DNA from: Apostichopus californicus
Taxonomy: Eukaryota; Echinodermata; Holothuroidea; Aspidochirotida; Stichopodidae
Direction: 5' to 3'
Assembly: GCA_020650975.1 (NCBI GenBank)
Contig: JAIPMN010000948.1
Span: forward strand, 1-47,075
DNA: 47,075 bases
A model generated the notes under the pieces. That model was not told where the DNA came from. It searched no databases and worked only from the letters and a program-made list of their open reading frames with translations. Shown here one piece after another: positions 12,801 to 24,910 of the stretch; position 1 is the stretch's first letter; each line of letters opens with the position of its first letter. The position numbers and the translations under genes are program-made.

Positions 12801-15800
12801 TAACAGGTGTCAGCGGGATATGTTCAGTTTAAATTATGTTGTGTTCACTTGTTCAGTAAAGCGCTGGATGTTGTGTTCACTTGTACAACACAGCGCTGGA
12901 TGTTGTGTTCACTTGTACAATACAGCCCTAGATGCTGTGTTCACTTGTACAATACAGCCCTAGATGCTGTGTTCACTTGTACAATACAGCCCTAGATGCT
13001 GTGTTCACTTGTACAATACAGCGCTAGATGCTGTGTTCACTTGTACAATACAGCGCTAGATGTAGTGTTCACTTGTACAATACAGAGCTAGATGTTGTGT
13101 TCACTTGTACAATACAGCGCTAGATGTTGTGTTCACTTGTACAAAATAGCGCTAGGTGTTGTGTTTACTTGTACAATACACACTAGATGCTGTGTTTACT
13201 TGTACAATACAGCGCTAGATGTTGTGGTCACTTTTACAATACAGCGCTAGACTGGTCAAATTACTTTTCCACATGGCGAAGTAACGTTAAGTGGCACGAC
13301 TGGTCTGTTTACAGATCATTATCGGTAAATATTTCTCAAAACTTGCGTCTTCTTTCTGTGCTGATCGGCATATTAACTAATTGCTATCAATCAAAACTGA
13401 GGTTAAAGAAATGGGTTTCTTGGGATATAGTAATAAATCGTCACAACTACCAAAAGTAGCTTTGTTGTGTTACAAAAAAAAACAAAATCGGTTTGCCGCT
13501 ACTGGCAATGAGGCTAGATTTTACCGATACGGTTATGCCTCCGATATCACAAATGATTATTGGTGCAACACTATCATTAACCCTGGAACCTTGTGAGACT
13601 TCACCCCCTCCCCCCCCCCCCCAGCAACCCACCAAACATGCCCACTCAGCAGGCATGCTGGGTGGGCCTGTAGAACCCATGCATGTTGGCCCTTGCTCTG
13701 TAATTGTGGTAAATTTTTATGATGATGGAAGAATCTCATCAAATAATGTTTAGTTTGTGTTAGTTAATGGCCTGTACTCCCATTCTCAAATAGAAGAATA
13801 GGTTGTCCTGAATTTGAGTTTTCAAGGTTGTTTCTATGTACTTGCAGAAACCATCACCATTTGTAGCAGGAGTTATCGGGGATATAGTCGGTGATGTGTC
13901 AGATGAGTACGACCCAGCATATCCCAACGAGTATGAGAAGATGTATCGCAGAGTTCGAGAGAAACGTCAAAGAGAGAGGGACATCGAATGGGAGAAGGAG
14001 AGAGAACGTGATGAGAGGTAGATTATGAAGGGAAAATTTTCATTTCTTCAAAAATGATTCACTTTAATCAAATGCTGCTTGTCTTGTAACCCTGATTGTA
14101 TAAGTGTTACAATCTGTTGTTGTGCTCTTTTCTAATGATAAGAATGTTTAGACTTGAAAAAAGTCGTCCTGATTCACTGATGTCGAAATATTAAAAATTT
14201 CGTCATCAAAAACCTTTTAGAGGTTTGTATATCTGAGGTACAGCTCAACTGATGTGTAATTTCTCATTGGGCAACGAGAACTACTACAGAGTTCGTCCCT
14301 GAGGTGAACATGCTAGTTTGCGTAAACCAAGCATACCTTTCATTGCATCTTTGTCCTGCGGGAGAACTACTGAAAACCTGAAAAGTGCATGTTAAGTTGA
14401 CATAAGACAACCTGGTGGTTTGATATACACTATAATCAGACTCTGGAGTCACAGCTGGGGGAAGGTTGAAATTAAGCACATTGCAATGAAGAAATGAGAC
14501 TTTACTACAAGAAATTGATGTTTTAAGAATATGACAATTTTTGTGTTAAATTAAAATCCTGGATAATAATACGTTCTTTGGGAGCAACCTAATAACTGTT
14601 ACCACAGAGATGTCTAAGTTGGATTGCTGGGTTTCAGATTATATAATTATAACATAGCTTTAAAGTAATACAACCCAACATTAATGACAGTGTCACGTGT
14701 ACAGGAGTATGGGAGAAGAAGAAAAGATACAACCATTAATTCCAACTGAACTATACTCTCTGTTTATTGTATTGACAAATATGTCCGTCTGTTCGCATCC
14801 TGTTCCCTTATGGCAAAAGGCACATAAAACGGCTGGCCATAGAAACCACCTGCAACAACAACAGCTGGAAAAGGAAAGTTGATATGTTCCGTTAGGTCAA
14901 CCAGCAAGTACTCTTAAAATGTCAGTCCATCTCAAGGTCTATAGTAAAGAAAAACAAGAACTATGAACTCACTTCTAGTCAAAGCTGATGAAATTTGATC
15001 AGCTTCAAGGTCTATACAGAGGATACAGTATATCCATACTTACATATGATAAAGAGCTACTAAGGCCTATGACACAATGTCCACACATCGTTTTGTTCAG
15101 TCAGGCTTCTGTACAGCAAGTTTTAATTCAATTCTTGTAACTGTTTCACATTTAATTTTAACTCAATTCAATTCAATTCAAGCAGATGATAACCTGTCTT
15201 GTAACTGTTTCATATGTAATTTTAATGCAATTCATGATAACCTGTCTTGTAACAATTTCACATGCAATTTTAATTCGATGCAATTCAAGCAGATGATAAC
15301 CTGTCTTGTAACTGTTTCACCTGCAATTTTAATGCAATTCATGATAACCTGTCTTGTAACTGTTTCATATGTAAGTTTAATGCAATTCATGATAACCTGT
15401 CTTGTAACTGTTTCACCTGCAATTTTAATGCAATTCATAATAACCTGTCTCGTAACTGTTTCACCTGCAATTTTAATGCAATTCATAATAACCTGTCTCG
15501 TAACTGTTTCATATGTAATGTTAATGCAATTCATGATAACCTGTCTTGTAACTGTTTCATATGCAATATTAATTCAATTCATGATAACCTGTCTCGTAAC
15601 TGTTTCACCTGCAATTTTCAGAAAGCGTCGTGAGCGTGGTGACCGTGGCGACCGCGGCGGGAGAGATCGAGATCGTGACAGAGATCGAGAGAGAGGAAGG
15701 GATAAAGAACGATCCCCGCAGGGATTCTCTCGTAAGCCAGACAGTGACGATGAAGGAGACAGGGAAAGGCCAAGGAGGAGAGGTTGGTATCATTTTCATC

Positions 15801-18800
15801 TTTTGGACTTTTCCCAAGTTTCCATGGTTATTCTCTAATAGTACTTGTAGAGGGAGACGTTTCCCTCCCTTAGTCACCCTCCCACTTTGGCCACAGTCAA
15901 AGGATCAAGTTTGAAGTTTTGATGCAGATTTCAGATATATGCTGGAGTGTAGTTGTTGATTGAACCCCTGTACCACAATTGATGTGTTCATTTATGGCAT
16001 GGAATCACTCATAATCTGACATCAGTTGATGGAGGAATTGCCAACCCAGGGCACATTTGGACAGGAAGTAGCCCTATGTGTCCCCAAATACATAGTATAC
16101 TGGTAGCCTTCTAGTTCGCCTTGTAGTCATATAGTTTTACATTGCTTTATGGGTTTAAAAGGAAGTGTAACTTTAAAATGTCAAGAATGTGTTTGACTTA
16201 ATTTGAAAGTATTTGTGTGGTGTAAATGTACTTGAATGTTTTAGTTTGAATGTATTTAGTTGGTTCCTTGTTTAGACTAGAGGCTGAGTGTGTGCAACAA
16301 AACCCAACAATTATTTCATTGACTACAGTTTGGATTACTATATGTTTGTTCTCATTTTCTCTTTTAGGGAAACAAGGTGCCGCTATCGCCCCTCCCAGCA
16401 TCTTGTTAAATCAAGACGACACACCAAAAGACAGCTGTAAGTAAATCCAAACCTTGTCTGCACGATTATATTTTGAGAGCGTGGTGGCCAATTGGCTAAG
16501 GCGTCGGACTCGTGATCCAAGGATTGCTGGTTCGATTCCTGTCTAGTTCATTTCGTTGTGTCCTTGGGCAAGATGCTTTATCTCAATTGCCTCTCTCCAC
16601 CCAGGGGTTACATGGGTACCTGTGAGGTAACTTGTCATTGGGCGCAGTATATAACTGCTGCCAACTGGAGGCATTGTCTCTGGGACAGGTTATCATTGAC
16701 CAGGGGTAATATAACGTCTGTAAAGCGCTTTGAGACCTATCGCTGATATAAAGCGCTATATAAAAAGCAAATATTATTATTTTTATGATTATTATTAAAA
16801 ATATTAAATATTATTATTATTAATGTGACTTCTTCATGCATGACAGCGATAATATAAAATGCCACGGTCAATGAAATAACCTTGGTCATCATAAATACTA
16901 ACAAGTTAACAAGTCGCATCAATTTTCATTTTAACCATGGACACAAACCGTGAACATAGAAATAATGATGATAAAAGCACAAGTTGGCCATTTTTTTTTC
17001 CTTTTGCTTTTTGCAGTATATTTTATATGTGATCATGGTGTATTGTGAGTTATATCAATATTCTTTACAAACCCTCCAGAATTTTTGTTGTTGTTATTTT
17101 TCAATGCTGGATGAATCCTGCATATATGCAAAGAAAATTGATAAAGTGTTAAATTTATGGTGTTGGTGGTGATTAGCCTAGCCAATTTGTCAGTACTACT
17201 TTTAGAAGTACCATATACAGTAATGCAAATAGGGAACGACTTTTATTATTATTGAATAGTTGTGAAGCTAAGTAACCCAAATAAAATGACTTCTGTTTCT
17301 TGAAAAAGAATTAAATTGATGAGTATGTAGCAAATTTTGATTTGATGCAATTGGTAGTCTAATATTTTGAACTTTTTTAATGTTTATTGTAAAATACAGT
17401 TTCCTATATGGCAATCTATCAGCATATTGCTTATTGTTTGATACTGAAACCATAGAAGATGCCATTCAGTACAAAATATGTGGAGCGTATTCATGGCATT
17501 TGCTAAAATTGTGATTATCTTTTCAGTCGTAGCCCCTGCGCCAATCAATAGAAACAGACCTTACGCTAACATCATCAAAAAGCAAGAACAGGACCACCCA
17601 GAACGTTCCACCACACCTCCTCCGGGGAGTGAGTTTTCAGAGGTTGAAGACATGCCGCCAGTCCAGGCACCATCTAAGAGCTCACTGGAACAAGGGCCAG
17701 GCGGTTTCTCTATACCAGTTGGAATGGGGTAAGAATATATCTCACTTAAAATTTCTAGATTATGGGGGAAGTATTGGTTCAGAGACTGGTTTATTAAATT
17801 GGTCTTTACATGCATTAGTGTCATGTAGGGGTAACAAGTTGCTTTAAAAAGAAGTTGCTTTCAACAAAAGTGTTGCATTGAGATCAGTACATTGTTAAAG
17901 GAACATGGTCCTGGAAATTGAAATGAATATTCAACAACTAAGATTTGCAAAGTATATAATACAGATGCAATATGAAATGAAGCACATTGAATCAGCTTTC
18001 AGTTTTATAACTTCTTCTGCAGTTCAAATATAAAAAATTGAAAATGTAATAAATCTATGTGGATGAGTGCATTATGCAAAAAATCGGTGATACAAGGACT
18101 ACACCAAAAATCCTCATTTGCCTTTCATTAATTAAAAATTGATACAATTGTGGAATAAAATTTTCTTTTGTGACAGACTTGAAAGGGTAGGTTTTTGTTT
18201 ATATATCCTTTAAGATATAGCTGTTAGACAGATGAAAAGTTTTAACAATTTGGTTGGCTGCTGTTGATTTAACAAACAAAAATCATTTACAGATAAAACA
18301 CTACTGTTCAGTGATTCCTTTTCAGTTCATTCAAAAGACTCATTATGATTAGTTCTGAAAGTGAATAACTTGGCTTGTGTATCTTGCCATAAACATTTTA
18401 AATGTTCATGACTAACTTACTAATAAAATGATAACGACATGTCTTTTAGACAATCTTTTTTTAACCTTATTTCAATATCGAAATCTTGACCCATTTATCC
18501 CAGCCATCTATGGATTCTAGAAGCATTTCTCCATTCCATACAATTTTTAGTCATTTAGTAGATAAGATGGCAAATGTTCAGTATTTTTATTTTTTGGTTA
18601 ATTGTCTCTCTATTGTAAAAAATCCTTCCTTGTCCTCTCCAGTGCTGATTCTATTGCGGCTAAGATCATGGCTAAATACGGCTTCAAATCCGGTAAGGGT
18701 CTGGGCAAGAAGGAACAAGGGATCAGTACTGCCCTCGTGGTGGAGAAAACTAGTAGAAGAGGGGGAAAAATAATAGAACATGGCAAAGATGGTAAGTAAC

Positions 18801-21800
18801 AGGACAAGAATAAAATAAAACAAGTAAAAAGCTCATCGTAGCTGTTTCAACATTATTGCAAAATGTGAGAGTTGCTAAAATTGCCTTTTGATTCCTTGTT
18901 TTATATTTCAGTGTGCATGAGTGTATAATTATTGTATTATTTGCTCTGATATATTTTCATATTAGAATTTTATGTCAAAGTAGGTTTTTAAGTTGGGCTT
19001 TTGAGGAAGGTTTCTGATGACAGATTTGAAGAAGAATGTTTGGAAATGTATTAACAGACTCCCAATGACTAGCTAGTTGATGTAGGTAGCATAGCAGTGT
19101 GGAATGCTGTTGTGTCATAGTTGTGTCACATTGTAGTGTCACAGTGTGACTTGTTGATCCCTTTCTGTGTGTCCCCTAATATGACAACCATCTAATCTGC
19201 TGACTTGTTTATGCAAATCTGAAATAATAATGTCACTCATCTGTTTGATAAGATATCTGAGATTTTATGTACCTATTCTTCAAAATTTTTCATCTCAGTT
19301 GAAGTAGATATGCTGCCACCTTCCGTTCCATTACCCAAACAGCCAACACCAGCCAGTGAATTTTCAGAGGTTATGAGGAACCCAACTAAGGTGGTTCTGC
19401 TCAGGGTAAGGGTGAAGTTTCTGCTTATATCTTTCATAGACCTCTTTAATAAACTGGGAAACTGTTTCTATGTAAGTGCTTTTGAACAATTTCATTTCCT
19501 CTCAGGCAAATCCAATTTGAAGCATAGGGTTTCTTTAATGGAGTTTCTGCTTATAACTTTCATAGACCTCTTTAATAATGTGGGAAACTGTTTCTAATGT
19601 GAGGGCTTTTGAAACAATATCATTTCCTACCAGGCAATCCCAATTGAAGCATAGGGTTTCCTTAATGGAGGAGTAAAAAAAGTTGAATTGTGGTACTTGT
19701 AAGGAGGAGTTTAGTAATGGAAGAGAGGTTTCTTCTTCAAGCATAACATAAGGTACATAAGGTATAAAATTAATTTTGAAATATTGTCAAAAAACAAACA
19801 AAAAAACAACAACAAGAAAAACTGTGATCAGTCCAGGGTTGTATTTCTATTCCACTTTTTGAATTTTTTAAAACATCATTTGAACATTATTTGAACATTA
19901 AAGGGTCATCAATTAATGTGACTGGTCTGCTTAGTCTAAGACAGAGGGTCAATAGGTCAGTTTTCCAGATGCAATACAAAAGTCTTGGGAACATATATTA
20001 AGAGTTTTATTGCCCTCAAATGTCATTTTTAGAATGCATTACAAATTTGTCAAGGACAAGTGGTGTTCAGGTCATCCAAAGTGCTCTGTGGTGTATGTGA
20101 GGTAAACAGATGATGCTTTGCTTAAGCTATTAGGATTTATAAACAAACGATTAACATTAATATTTAGGAATGCACTGAAAAGCTAGTTTCATCTGCTAAT
20201 TTAACCTACAGGTTCACTCTAGAGATTTGGTATATTTTACAATTAACTATCTTGATATGGTAATAACCATAGAAATGTGACAATCACTCATTCTTTTTCT
20301 TGAACTATGACACATCAAGACTCAAATTGTCTCTTGAGTAATTTTAAGATATCCCTGATCTCACATGATTAAGGGTTAGTAATTACTTTTGTACACAGTT
20401 TTTCTTTGAAATAAATTATCAGGCTTCTGCTATAATGGAATTTGCTACTGGCATTGAAAAGATTGATTTTGTTGCTTCTCCGATAACAGAACATGGTCGG
20501 CCCGGGAGAAGTCGATGAAGAACTACAACCGGAGACAGCAGAAGAGTGCACAAAGTATGGAGCTGTAGTGAAATGTGTGATATATGAGGTAAGCTGTCAC
20601 CACGGCAACAGCAAGTGGAGATCATGCCCCTTAAGGTAGCATACTGTACACCCATTAAGACCCCATTGACTTACACACTAAATCACAAAAGTAATGTGGT
20701 CTCAAAGTCTAGATAGAAGTTTTCACTAGCTAAGCACTACCCATCACCGGATAGCTGACAAGTTGGCCTTTCATGGCACCATCAATTTTCCGTATTATCA
20801 CCATGTAGATTTTTTGCTATCCGAGCCGGAAGTTTTTGTGACTTGTAAACAAACCTCTTCACTCAGTAGTAAACAATTTTCCTACGCTGCTCCTGGGAGG
20901 CCTAAAGGGGTCTAAAGTTAACTCAATTGACCCAATTTTCTCACCACATGTACTTCCATTCATGCTCTTCAACATGCAAGCCCCAAAAAGTAGATCATGA
21001 TTGATAACTGGTCAAAAAAGATGTTCTCCTGCTGCTTTTTGGCACTATTCCTGAAGGAGAACAATCGAGCAGATGGATATAGACTCTAATAGGAGTATGC
21101 CACCTTAGGGTCACTAGTAAACTTGATTTCCAATCAAGCCCAATATGAAGTCTGATTTCTCCAGAGAAAGCTCTGTCAGAACAAGAAGAGACAACAGTAA
21201 GCTACTGATGAAGGAAAAGATGTTGAAACAACCTGGTAGTTAACAAGTCTACAAGCTGGAAAATACAGCATAGTTTGAAAAATGTAAAGGAGAGAGAAGT
21301 TGTCCCTCGTTTCTGAAAAAGCCTTGAAAATTCTGTAAACAGAAAAGAAATAAAATTGTCCCTGCTCAAACACTTGTTCTCAATTCAATGGTGTCATAAT
21401 CTTTTCCTTTGGAAACTAGAGCAAACTGGTGATAATAAAACAAAACCATAATTGCCCCATCAGGCACTCAGCCCCATGGTTGTAGTTTTTGGACTGTACC
21501 CTATGGTTATTTTAGGATTCTGTTGAGGATACCTCAAAGATTTCCTTTATTTGATTCATCAGGAGCCAAATGCAGAAGAAGAGGAAGCTGTCAGGATATT
21601 TGTTGAATTTGGAAGTATTGCTGCTGCTGTTAAAGGTAAGGTGAACTGGTGGAGCCAGGGAGGTATAGGGGTAGGAGAAGAGGGTGTAGGGGTGATAACC
21701 TGGAAGATGTAAAACACATCACAATATCAAATGCTTATTTGATTTACAGGTTGTTACCAATGAGATTCAGGAATGACTGCACCCCAAATTTTAAATAATA

Positions 21801-22881
21801 CAAACCAATGGTTGTGATTGCAAAGAGTCATAGTGTCTTCCATGTAGCAAACCTCTATTTGTATTACTAAGGTGCTAGAGCATTGCAGATGCCCCTGTGA
21901 TAAAACCTGTAGTTGCTGGATTAAGCATTTCAAAGGCAGCGTAAAGGCCCTTTGCTAAATTAAAAATTCATCTAACTGGTTCGGTCAACTCCAAGATTTG
22001 TCTTGTTCAAAGTAAATCACTGTCATTAAGAAGTATAACTCTCCGACTGATATTAATTATGATAATTATTTACTAGTTTCTAGCACCGATAATTATCCTA
22101 ATTAAGTCTATTTAATATGCTTTGCTTTTAATCACAACATAACACTTTAATTGGTACAACATTTATGCTGGTGAATGATCTGAAATATTTCCCTGCAGTG
22201 GATAGTAAGAGTTTTTGGAAAAAGCGCAGCGAAAGAGGCTTGTGAAGTCTGATACAGTTATTCCTGTGTTCTTATTACAAAATGTTTCTGGGAATGGGTG
22301 TTATATGCAAAAGTCAATATTCTCCCACCATCTCAAAGTCTGATGATTTGTTGTTGCTTATTTTTTGTGGGTTGTTTCAAGATTAAGTAAAATAAATTAA
22401 GTGAATAATCCTTTTCACATGATATATGCTACTGAACGATGCAAATTCAAGTCAAATTTAAGAATTAGCTATATTTGGCTTTAGAGTTGTATTCACTCTT
22501 TGCAGGATATGTTTGTTGTACACATATCTGTAATGTAAGGTAAATAATGTAGGATGTGCAGGAATGTTTGGTTCAAGTTAATAAAATAAAAGACATAAAT
22601 GGTAGTGAGTACTTAATCAGGTTATCAGCTAGGTCTCACACCAGCCCATGCATAGGGTAGTAATTGATCATATCAAACCTTGTATAACTGTATGTTGATG
22701 AAATAACAAATGGAAGAGTTGACGTGAGTACTTTGTTCAATCAATGAATCAACAATTCTGTTTACTTTTTCTCTCAGCTGTTGTCGATTTGAATGGAAGA
22801 TTCTTTGGTGGAAGAATCGTCAAGGCATCTTTTTTCAGCCCTGAAAAATTTAAACGGTTCGAGCTGGGAAGGAATTCGTGA
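9880..22881 (+). CDS. RBM17: RNA-binding protein 17 / splicing factor 45 (SPF45)
   Basis: Eleven coding exons join in frame: 9880-9958, 12351-12559, 13848-14017, 15622-15782, 16368-16436, 17527-17728, 18643-18791, 19299-19405, 20490-20588, 21563-21635 and 22778-22881 (473 residues; human is about 401). The N-terminus begins MSLYDGLGVDTD. The conserved QSQLRLKKAALTEA and LAPVVDLKK stretches follow, then a DEYDPAYPNEYEK segment and an Arg/Asp/Glu-rich charged region that is longer than in human. The GAAIAPP motif comes next, then a G-patch (about 297-346, with the KYGFKSGKGLGK core). A C-terminal RRM of the UHM type (about 375-473) carries R447-F-F449, the R-X-F motif that binds ULM tryptophans in SF1, U2AF65 and SF3B1. 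SPF45 acts in the nucleus in 3' splice-site choice and alternative splicing. An acceptor at 9871-9872 just before the ATG implies a non-coding first exon. Confidence 0.97.
10050..10345 (+). mobile_element. 3' end of a decayed non-LTR retrotransposon (CR1/L2-like)
   Basis: Conceptual translation shows the typical C-terminus of the reverse-transcriptase ORF. GKRSFQYSSTLLWNKLPLNI lies in one frame, followed after a frameshift by SVEMFKTVLKTHLF, matching the family pattern W-x-LP-x-IR...FK-x-x-LKTHLF. A 3' tail containing GCGCTATATAA and a run of ATT-like triplets ends the fragment. It lies in RBM17 intron 1. The copy is frameshifted and 5'-truncated, so it is inactive. Confidence 0.75.
11708..12136. 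repeat. Tandem duplication of about 215 bp
   Basis: Copy one (about 11708-11912) and copy two (about 11922-12136) share long stretches such as TTTCTTCATTTTCTCTGAAC, CCCCGACTTTAAACTTTGAG and GAACCCAAGAAATGGAAAAA, with scattered substitutions and small indels. It is located in RBM17 intron 1, ending about 215 bp before exon 2. Confidence 0.8.
12825..13250. repeat. Minisatellite, unit about 34 bp
   Basis: About a dozen copies of a unit containing TGTGTTCACTTGTACAATAC plus a short AGCGCTAGATG block lie in RBM17 intron 2. Variants (AGCCCTAGATG, AGAGCTAGATG) are arranged in runs, as expected for local slippage or unequal exchange. The open frames across it are by-products of the repeat. Confidence 0.9.
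15130..15621. repeat. Minisatellite, 48-bp unit, ending at the RBM17 exon 4 splice acceptor
   Basis: Nine copies begin with (A/G)ATAACCTGTC at intervals of 48 bp, one interval being 58 bp. The unit runs through TGTTTCACCTGCAATTTT or a TTTCATATG variant. The last copy turns into CCTGCAATTTTCAG and its terminal AG is the 3' splice site of exon 4. From 15375 to 15619 there is no AG dinucleotide. The unit length is a multiple of three, which explains the long artefactual open frames on both strands. Confidence 0.9.
16476..16822 (+). mobile_element. tRNA-derived SINE
   Basis: The head has RNA polymerase III promoter boxes: box A TGGCCAATTGG at 16484-16494 and box B GGTTCGATTCC at 16529-16539. A central part begins TGTCCTTGGGCAAGATGCTT, a word common in the cores of aquatic-animal SINEs. 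The tail contains AAGCGCTTTGAGACC and AAAGCGCTATATAA, then ATT-rich sequence. The tRNA-like loop CTCGTGA would give a CGU anticodon, but I see no paired acceptor stem, so it is not a working tRNA gene. It is located in RBM17 intron 5, sense orientation. Confidence 0.85.
19411..19671. repeat. Tandem duplication of about 130 bp
   Basis: Two copies share TTTCATAGACCTCTTTAATA, GGGAAACTGTTTCTA, CATTTCCT and GAAGCATAGGGTTTC. It lies directly after RBM17 exon 8. The donor GTAAGG of that exon lies just outside the first copy. Confidence 0.8.
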
Positions 22882-24005
22882 CAACGTGCGTTTCTGGGAA
22901 CAAATGGATGAACAAGTTTACACGCTGCTAGAAAACAGTTAACCTGCGAGAGAGTCTTGTGCAGCTTGAAAGCACCACATTCTTACACTCAAGCTTTTGG
23001 TAGATTTGACAACATGGTTGTACGTCATTTTCCAGTTAAGATTAACTCGCAGACGTCTGGAGAGTTGCCATGGCAATGGGAGTTATGGCAGGCATTATCA
23101 TCTTCAAATTCTGACCATTTTCTGTCACGACATGCAGGATTGAAGCAACCTTTAAAGTCTGAGAACTATAGACATTTGACAGAGAGCAGATGGCATTTAC
23201 AGATATATAGGTTTTACTCCTTTGTGTGTAGGAAGTGCTTAGTCATACAATATCAACCATGAAGAAGTGTTTTCACATTTTTTCAGCTCAATTTTTGTTG
23301 TTAACCTCTGGTCAAGGAAGTGGTGGGTGGGTTGGTCGAGGATCCTGGCTAAAAAATTGTGTTTGGGTACAACATGCAGCTACTGGGTAGTGAGGAATCC
23401 ATGTAGCAATAATATATGATGAACAATGAAGTGTAAAGCATTCTGATTTATATTTATCATTGTTTCACAGCCGTGGAATTGTTTACAAGTTGTAAACCTT
23501 CCTTAATGTCAAGATTTATTATTGCTTAATGTAATATCTGTTAGTGATACAGTTCTATTGACAGTAGCATTATGAATAAATAACAGAAACATGAGCATTT
23601 GAAAGCATTCAGCATCATATCATACTTCAAAGGGGAGGGGGGAGGGGAGGGGAGTGAGGCAGCCAGTAAGAATCAAACAATGGCCTGCTTCTCTATAATA
23701 ATAGGTGACTTTCTGAAATTTAAGGTGTCCCCTCACAGCGTAATTACAGTGGAACTTGAAAATGCCAATAAGAAAGTAGTCAGGAAACACACTTGTTGAG
23801 CGATCTTCAAAAGTGCTGTTCAACCCTGCCCTTTGTATTGGAGTTTGATATCTGTAAATTAATAATGTAAATAATGGTGATCACTGTCTGTACTGACCTG
23901 TTATGATATCTTATACAAGCACAGGTTGTCAAGAAATGCTTCTATCATTGAAGTAAATACAAAGATCTCATGAAAAATACACACTTTTCTTGTAGTTAGT
24001 ATATA
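22882..24005. other. RBM17 3' UTR and convergent intergenic space
   Basis: RBM17 stops at 22881. A canonical AATAAA at 23575-23580 is the likely poly(A) signal, giving a 3' UTR of about 0.7 kb. The GTF3C6 3' end approaches from the other side, with its signal at 24006-24011 on the minus strand. I see no further coding exon; the open frames in this stretch are not supported. Confidence 0.5.
23575..23580 (+). other. Candidate poly(A) signal of RBM17
   Basis: AATAAA lies 694 bp after the RBM17 stop codon on the sense strand, the first canonical hexamer in a plausible position that I noticed. Confidence 0.5.
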
Positions 24006-24011
24006 TTTATT
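24006..24011 (-). other. Candidate poly(A) signal of GTF3C6
   Basis: TTTATT on the plus strand is AATAAA on the minus strand, about 0.9 kb after the GTF3C6 stop codon. A closer unconventional signal cannot be excluded. Confidence 0.4.
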
Positions 24012-24910
24012 ACATCTTCAAAAACAATCAACATACTCCCTTTCTTAATGAGAATGACTACCACAAACTACAATGTACATTACATGAGTATGTACGAAAG
24101 AGTTGTGAAATGCTGTTTTAATTTAATTTTAATTTGTAATGTTGTTTTAATCAGTTACTACTAACGTCTCTCCTAATTACAGTAAATGCATTGCCTACAT
24201 GCACAACAAGTGATAAGAATATAATTCAATTTGTAAATGGCAAATTATGGACCTCTCATGAGTGATAATGGAAGCAGAAATTGAAGTAACGTCAATAAGG
24301 TCTAACAGAGTTTGCTGACGTCTTTAATATTTCTGTCTACTATTCCCCCGCCCTTTCCCAATGCTGGGATATTGTCTATTGAACTATATAGGTAGAGATA
24401 CAGCACACCTCCCTGCTGGCTATTCTCCTTCCGTTGAAAGGGGGTATATCATCTCAAATATTCCACCAATGATATTTGGAATAGTAACTGTTCAATCTTG
24501 TACCTGAAACTGATAGTTCAAAAACTTTAGTACAACCCAAAAGGTCAATCCTGCTCCTTCCAGACATCCTCATCACAACCAAGTTAAGCGTAAATCTTGC
24601 CTTTCGTTTAACTACATTACCATTTCTTCTATTACTAACTTTGCCATTATGTCAGGCAAAGTACTTCTGCTTAGTGTACACTAACTTGGCCTTAACCATG
24701 TTGAAAATTCATACCAGCTCCACCACAACCGACAATGCTTTTAACTTCTTGATCTTTGATTACATCTGACTAAGAATACTTTAGTACAGAATTTGCCAGC
24801 TAGCATAGGTATGCACTGATATGTCTGTAATCTGATATCCACACTCTTGAGGGCGCCATCCTGTTCCTTAAGGTTTTAGCATCTGGAGATTCAACAAAAC
24901 TGTGTCGTCT

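Noticed and set aside
15077-15838. 253-codon plus-strand open frame with a repeated peptide
   Set aside because: Most of it is the 48-bp minisatellite, whose length is divisible by three. Only 15622-15782 is coding, as RBM17 exon 4, and in a different reading frame from this open frame.
16476-16550. tRNA gene
   Set aside because: Box A and box B are present, but the acceptor stem does not pair and the sequence continues into a SINE body and tail.
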